34,081 nt of DNA, taken from positions 1-34,081 of the forward strand of contig NZ_AJZD02000091.1 of assembly GCF_000272105.2 (NCBI RefSeq), read 5' to 3'. Under the pieces are notes generated by a model that was given only the letters and a program-made list of their open reading frames with translations, was not told the origin of the DNA and ran no database searches. A program made the translations under genes and the position numbers. Source of the DNA: Vibrio splendidus 12E03 (GTDB lineage: Bacteria > Pseudomonadota > Gammaproteobacteria > Enterobacterales > Vibrionaceae). Positions 33,270 through 34,081 of this stretch are shown piece by piece; position 1 is the first letter of the stretch; every line of letters begins with the position of its first letter.

Positions 33270-34081
33270 TTAAAGAGTACGGCAGAAATCGATCGCTTGT
33301 TTAATGATGTCTTGAGGCACATCAGCAACCACTTCAGCAGTACCAATACTTGTTGGTAATACCAAACGCAACTGACCAGACAGCACTTTTTTATCGCGCA
33401 TCATGTGCTTCATAAAGTCTTCAAAAGACATGCTTTCTGGCGTATGGATTGGTAGTTTCGCATTCTTGAGTATAGAAATAATTCGCTCAAGTTGCTGCTG
33501 AGAGATCAGTCCCTGTAATTGAGCTGTTTTAGCTGCCATTACAGTGCCTGACGACACAGCTTCACCATGTAGCCAATTACCATAGCCTAGTTCTGCTTCA
33601 ATCGCATGACCAAATGTATGACCTAGGTTCAATAACGCTCTGATTCCTGACTCTTTTTCATCTAGAGCCACCACTTCAGCCTTAATTGCACAACAACGAG
33701 CAATCGCGGTAATCAGTGCTTCTTCATCAAGTTGATAAAGTTTCTCTAGATTCTGCTCCAACCAATCAAAGAAGGCTTCATCGTAAATGATGCCGTATTT
33801 GATCACCTCAGCAATGCCCGCTGCAAACTCACGCTCTGGAAGCGTTGATAAACAGTTGGTATCGATGATCACAGATTTCGGTTGGTAAAAAGCGCCGATC
33901 ATATTCTTACCAAGAGGATGGTTTACTGCGGTTTTACCACCAACAGAAGAGTCCACTTGAGAAAGAAGGGTCGTCGGGATTTGAATGAAATCAATACCGC
34001 GCTGGTAACAAGAGGCAGCAAAACCGACCAAGTCACCGATTACACCACCACCTAAAGCAATCACCACCACATCGCGGCTGG
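33270..34081 (-). CDS. aroB: 3-dehydroquinate synthase, C-terminal three quarters (cut by window edge)
   Basis: AroB closes DAHP to 3-dehydroquinate, the second step of the shikimate pathway, with NAD and a metal. The window holds about 270 codons at the 3' end; the reading frame continues past the right edge ([20 protein letters not shown] at the start of what is visible), so the N-terminus is missing. The NAD-binding GGGVIGD, the [27 protein letters not shown] segment and GHTFGHAIE, with metal-binding histidines, identify it. It lies upstream of damX as in E. coli aroK-aroB-damX. Confidence 0.97.
   Translation of the reverse strand, partial: SRDVVVIALGGGVIGDLVGFAASCYQRGIDFIQIPTTLLSQVDSSVGGKTAVNHPLGKNMIGAFYQPKSVIIDTNCLSTLPEREFAAGIAEVIKYGIIYDEAFFDWLEQNLEKLYQLDEEALITAIARCCAIKAEVVALDEKESGIRALLNLGHTFGHAIEAELGYGNWLHGEAVSSGTVMAAKTAQLQGLISQQQLERIISILKNAKLPIHTPESMSFEDFMKHMMRDKKVLSGQLRLVLPTSIGTAEVVADVPQDIIKQAIDFCRTL

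Overview
The window is chromosomal DNA from a gammaproteobacterium of the Vibrionaceae, most likely a marine Vibrio (a V. splendidus-like species is my guess). This rests on the CRP protein, which is nearly the same as E. coli CRP, on a Vibrio-type gene order, and on the neighbourhood of an Xds-type secreted nuclease beside pabA and argD/astC. The basis is recognition of protein families and gene order; no database search was run. Almost everything is conserved core genome. I see no phage, insertion sequence, CRISPR array, tRNA or rRNA.

Layout: (1) 1-5320, minus strand: the start of tuf, then fusA, rpsG and rpsL (the str operon, with a clear sigma-70 promoter at 3474-3502), preceded by tusB, tusC, tusD and a YheO-type regulator. 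tusBCD make the sulfur relay for 2-thiouridine in tRNA, so the block serves translation. (2) 5521-7644: the peptidyl-prolyl isomerase gene fkpA (minus) is divergent from a WD40-repeat lipoprotein gene and slyX (plus). (3) 7826-12403, minus: isoaspartyl peptidase, slyD, yheV, and the K+/H+ efflux pair kefB-kefG. (4) 12578-18293, plus: the ABC-F ATPase yheS, a TIGR02444 gene, yheT, yheU, a phosphoribulokinase-like gene and crp. (5) 18478-23318, minus: a DUF1338 gene, then astD, astA and a single acetylornithine/succinylornithine aminotransferase, which together cover three of the five arginine succinyltransferase steps. (6) 23783-27531, minus: pabA and a 989-residue secreted nuclease of the ExeM/Xds type with a GlyGly-CTERM tail. 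(7) 27923-34081, minus: trpS, gph, rpe, dam, damX and the start-truncated aroB, in the same order as the E. coli aroK-aroB-damX-dam-rpe-gph-trpS superoperon.

Most clusters end in recognisable intrinsic terminators, and these show that gph, rpe, trpS, astD and the DUF1338 gene can be separate transcription units. Two good CRP-type sites are visible, one upstream of crp itself and one upstream of the secreted nuclease.

I did not find a convincing undescribed multi-gene system. The best leads are non-coding: overlapping, mutually exclusive hairpins between rpsG and fusA, a 21-bp operator-like palindrome upstream of the aminotransferase, and a long stem-loop in the slyX 3' region. The WD40 lipoprotein-SlyX pair and the orphan phosphoribulokinase-like gene are the least understood proteins here.
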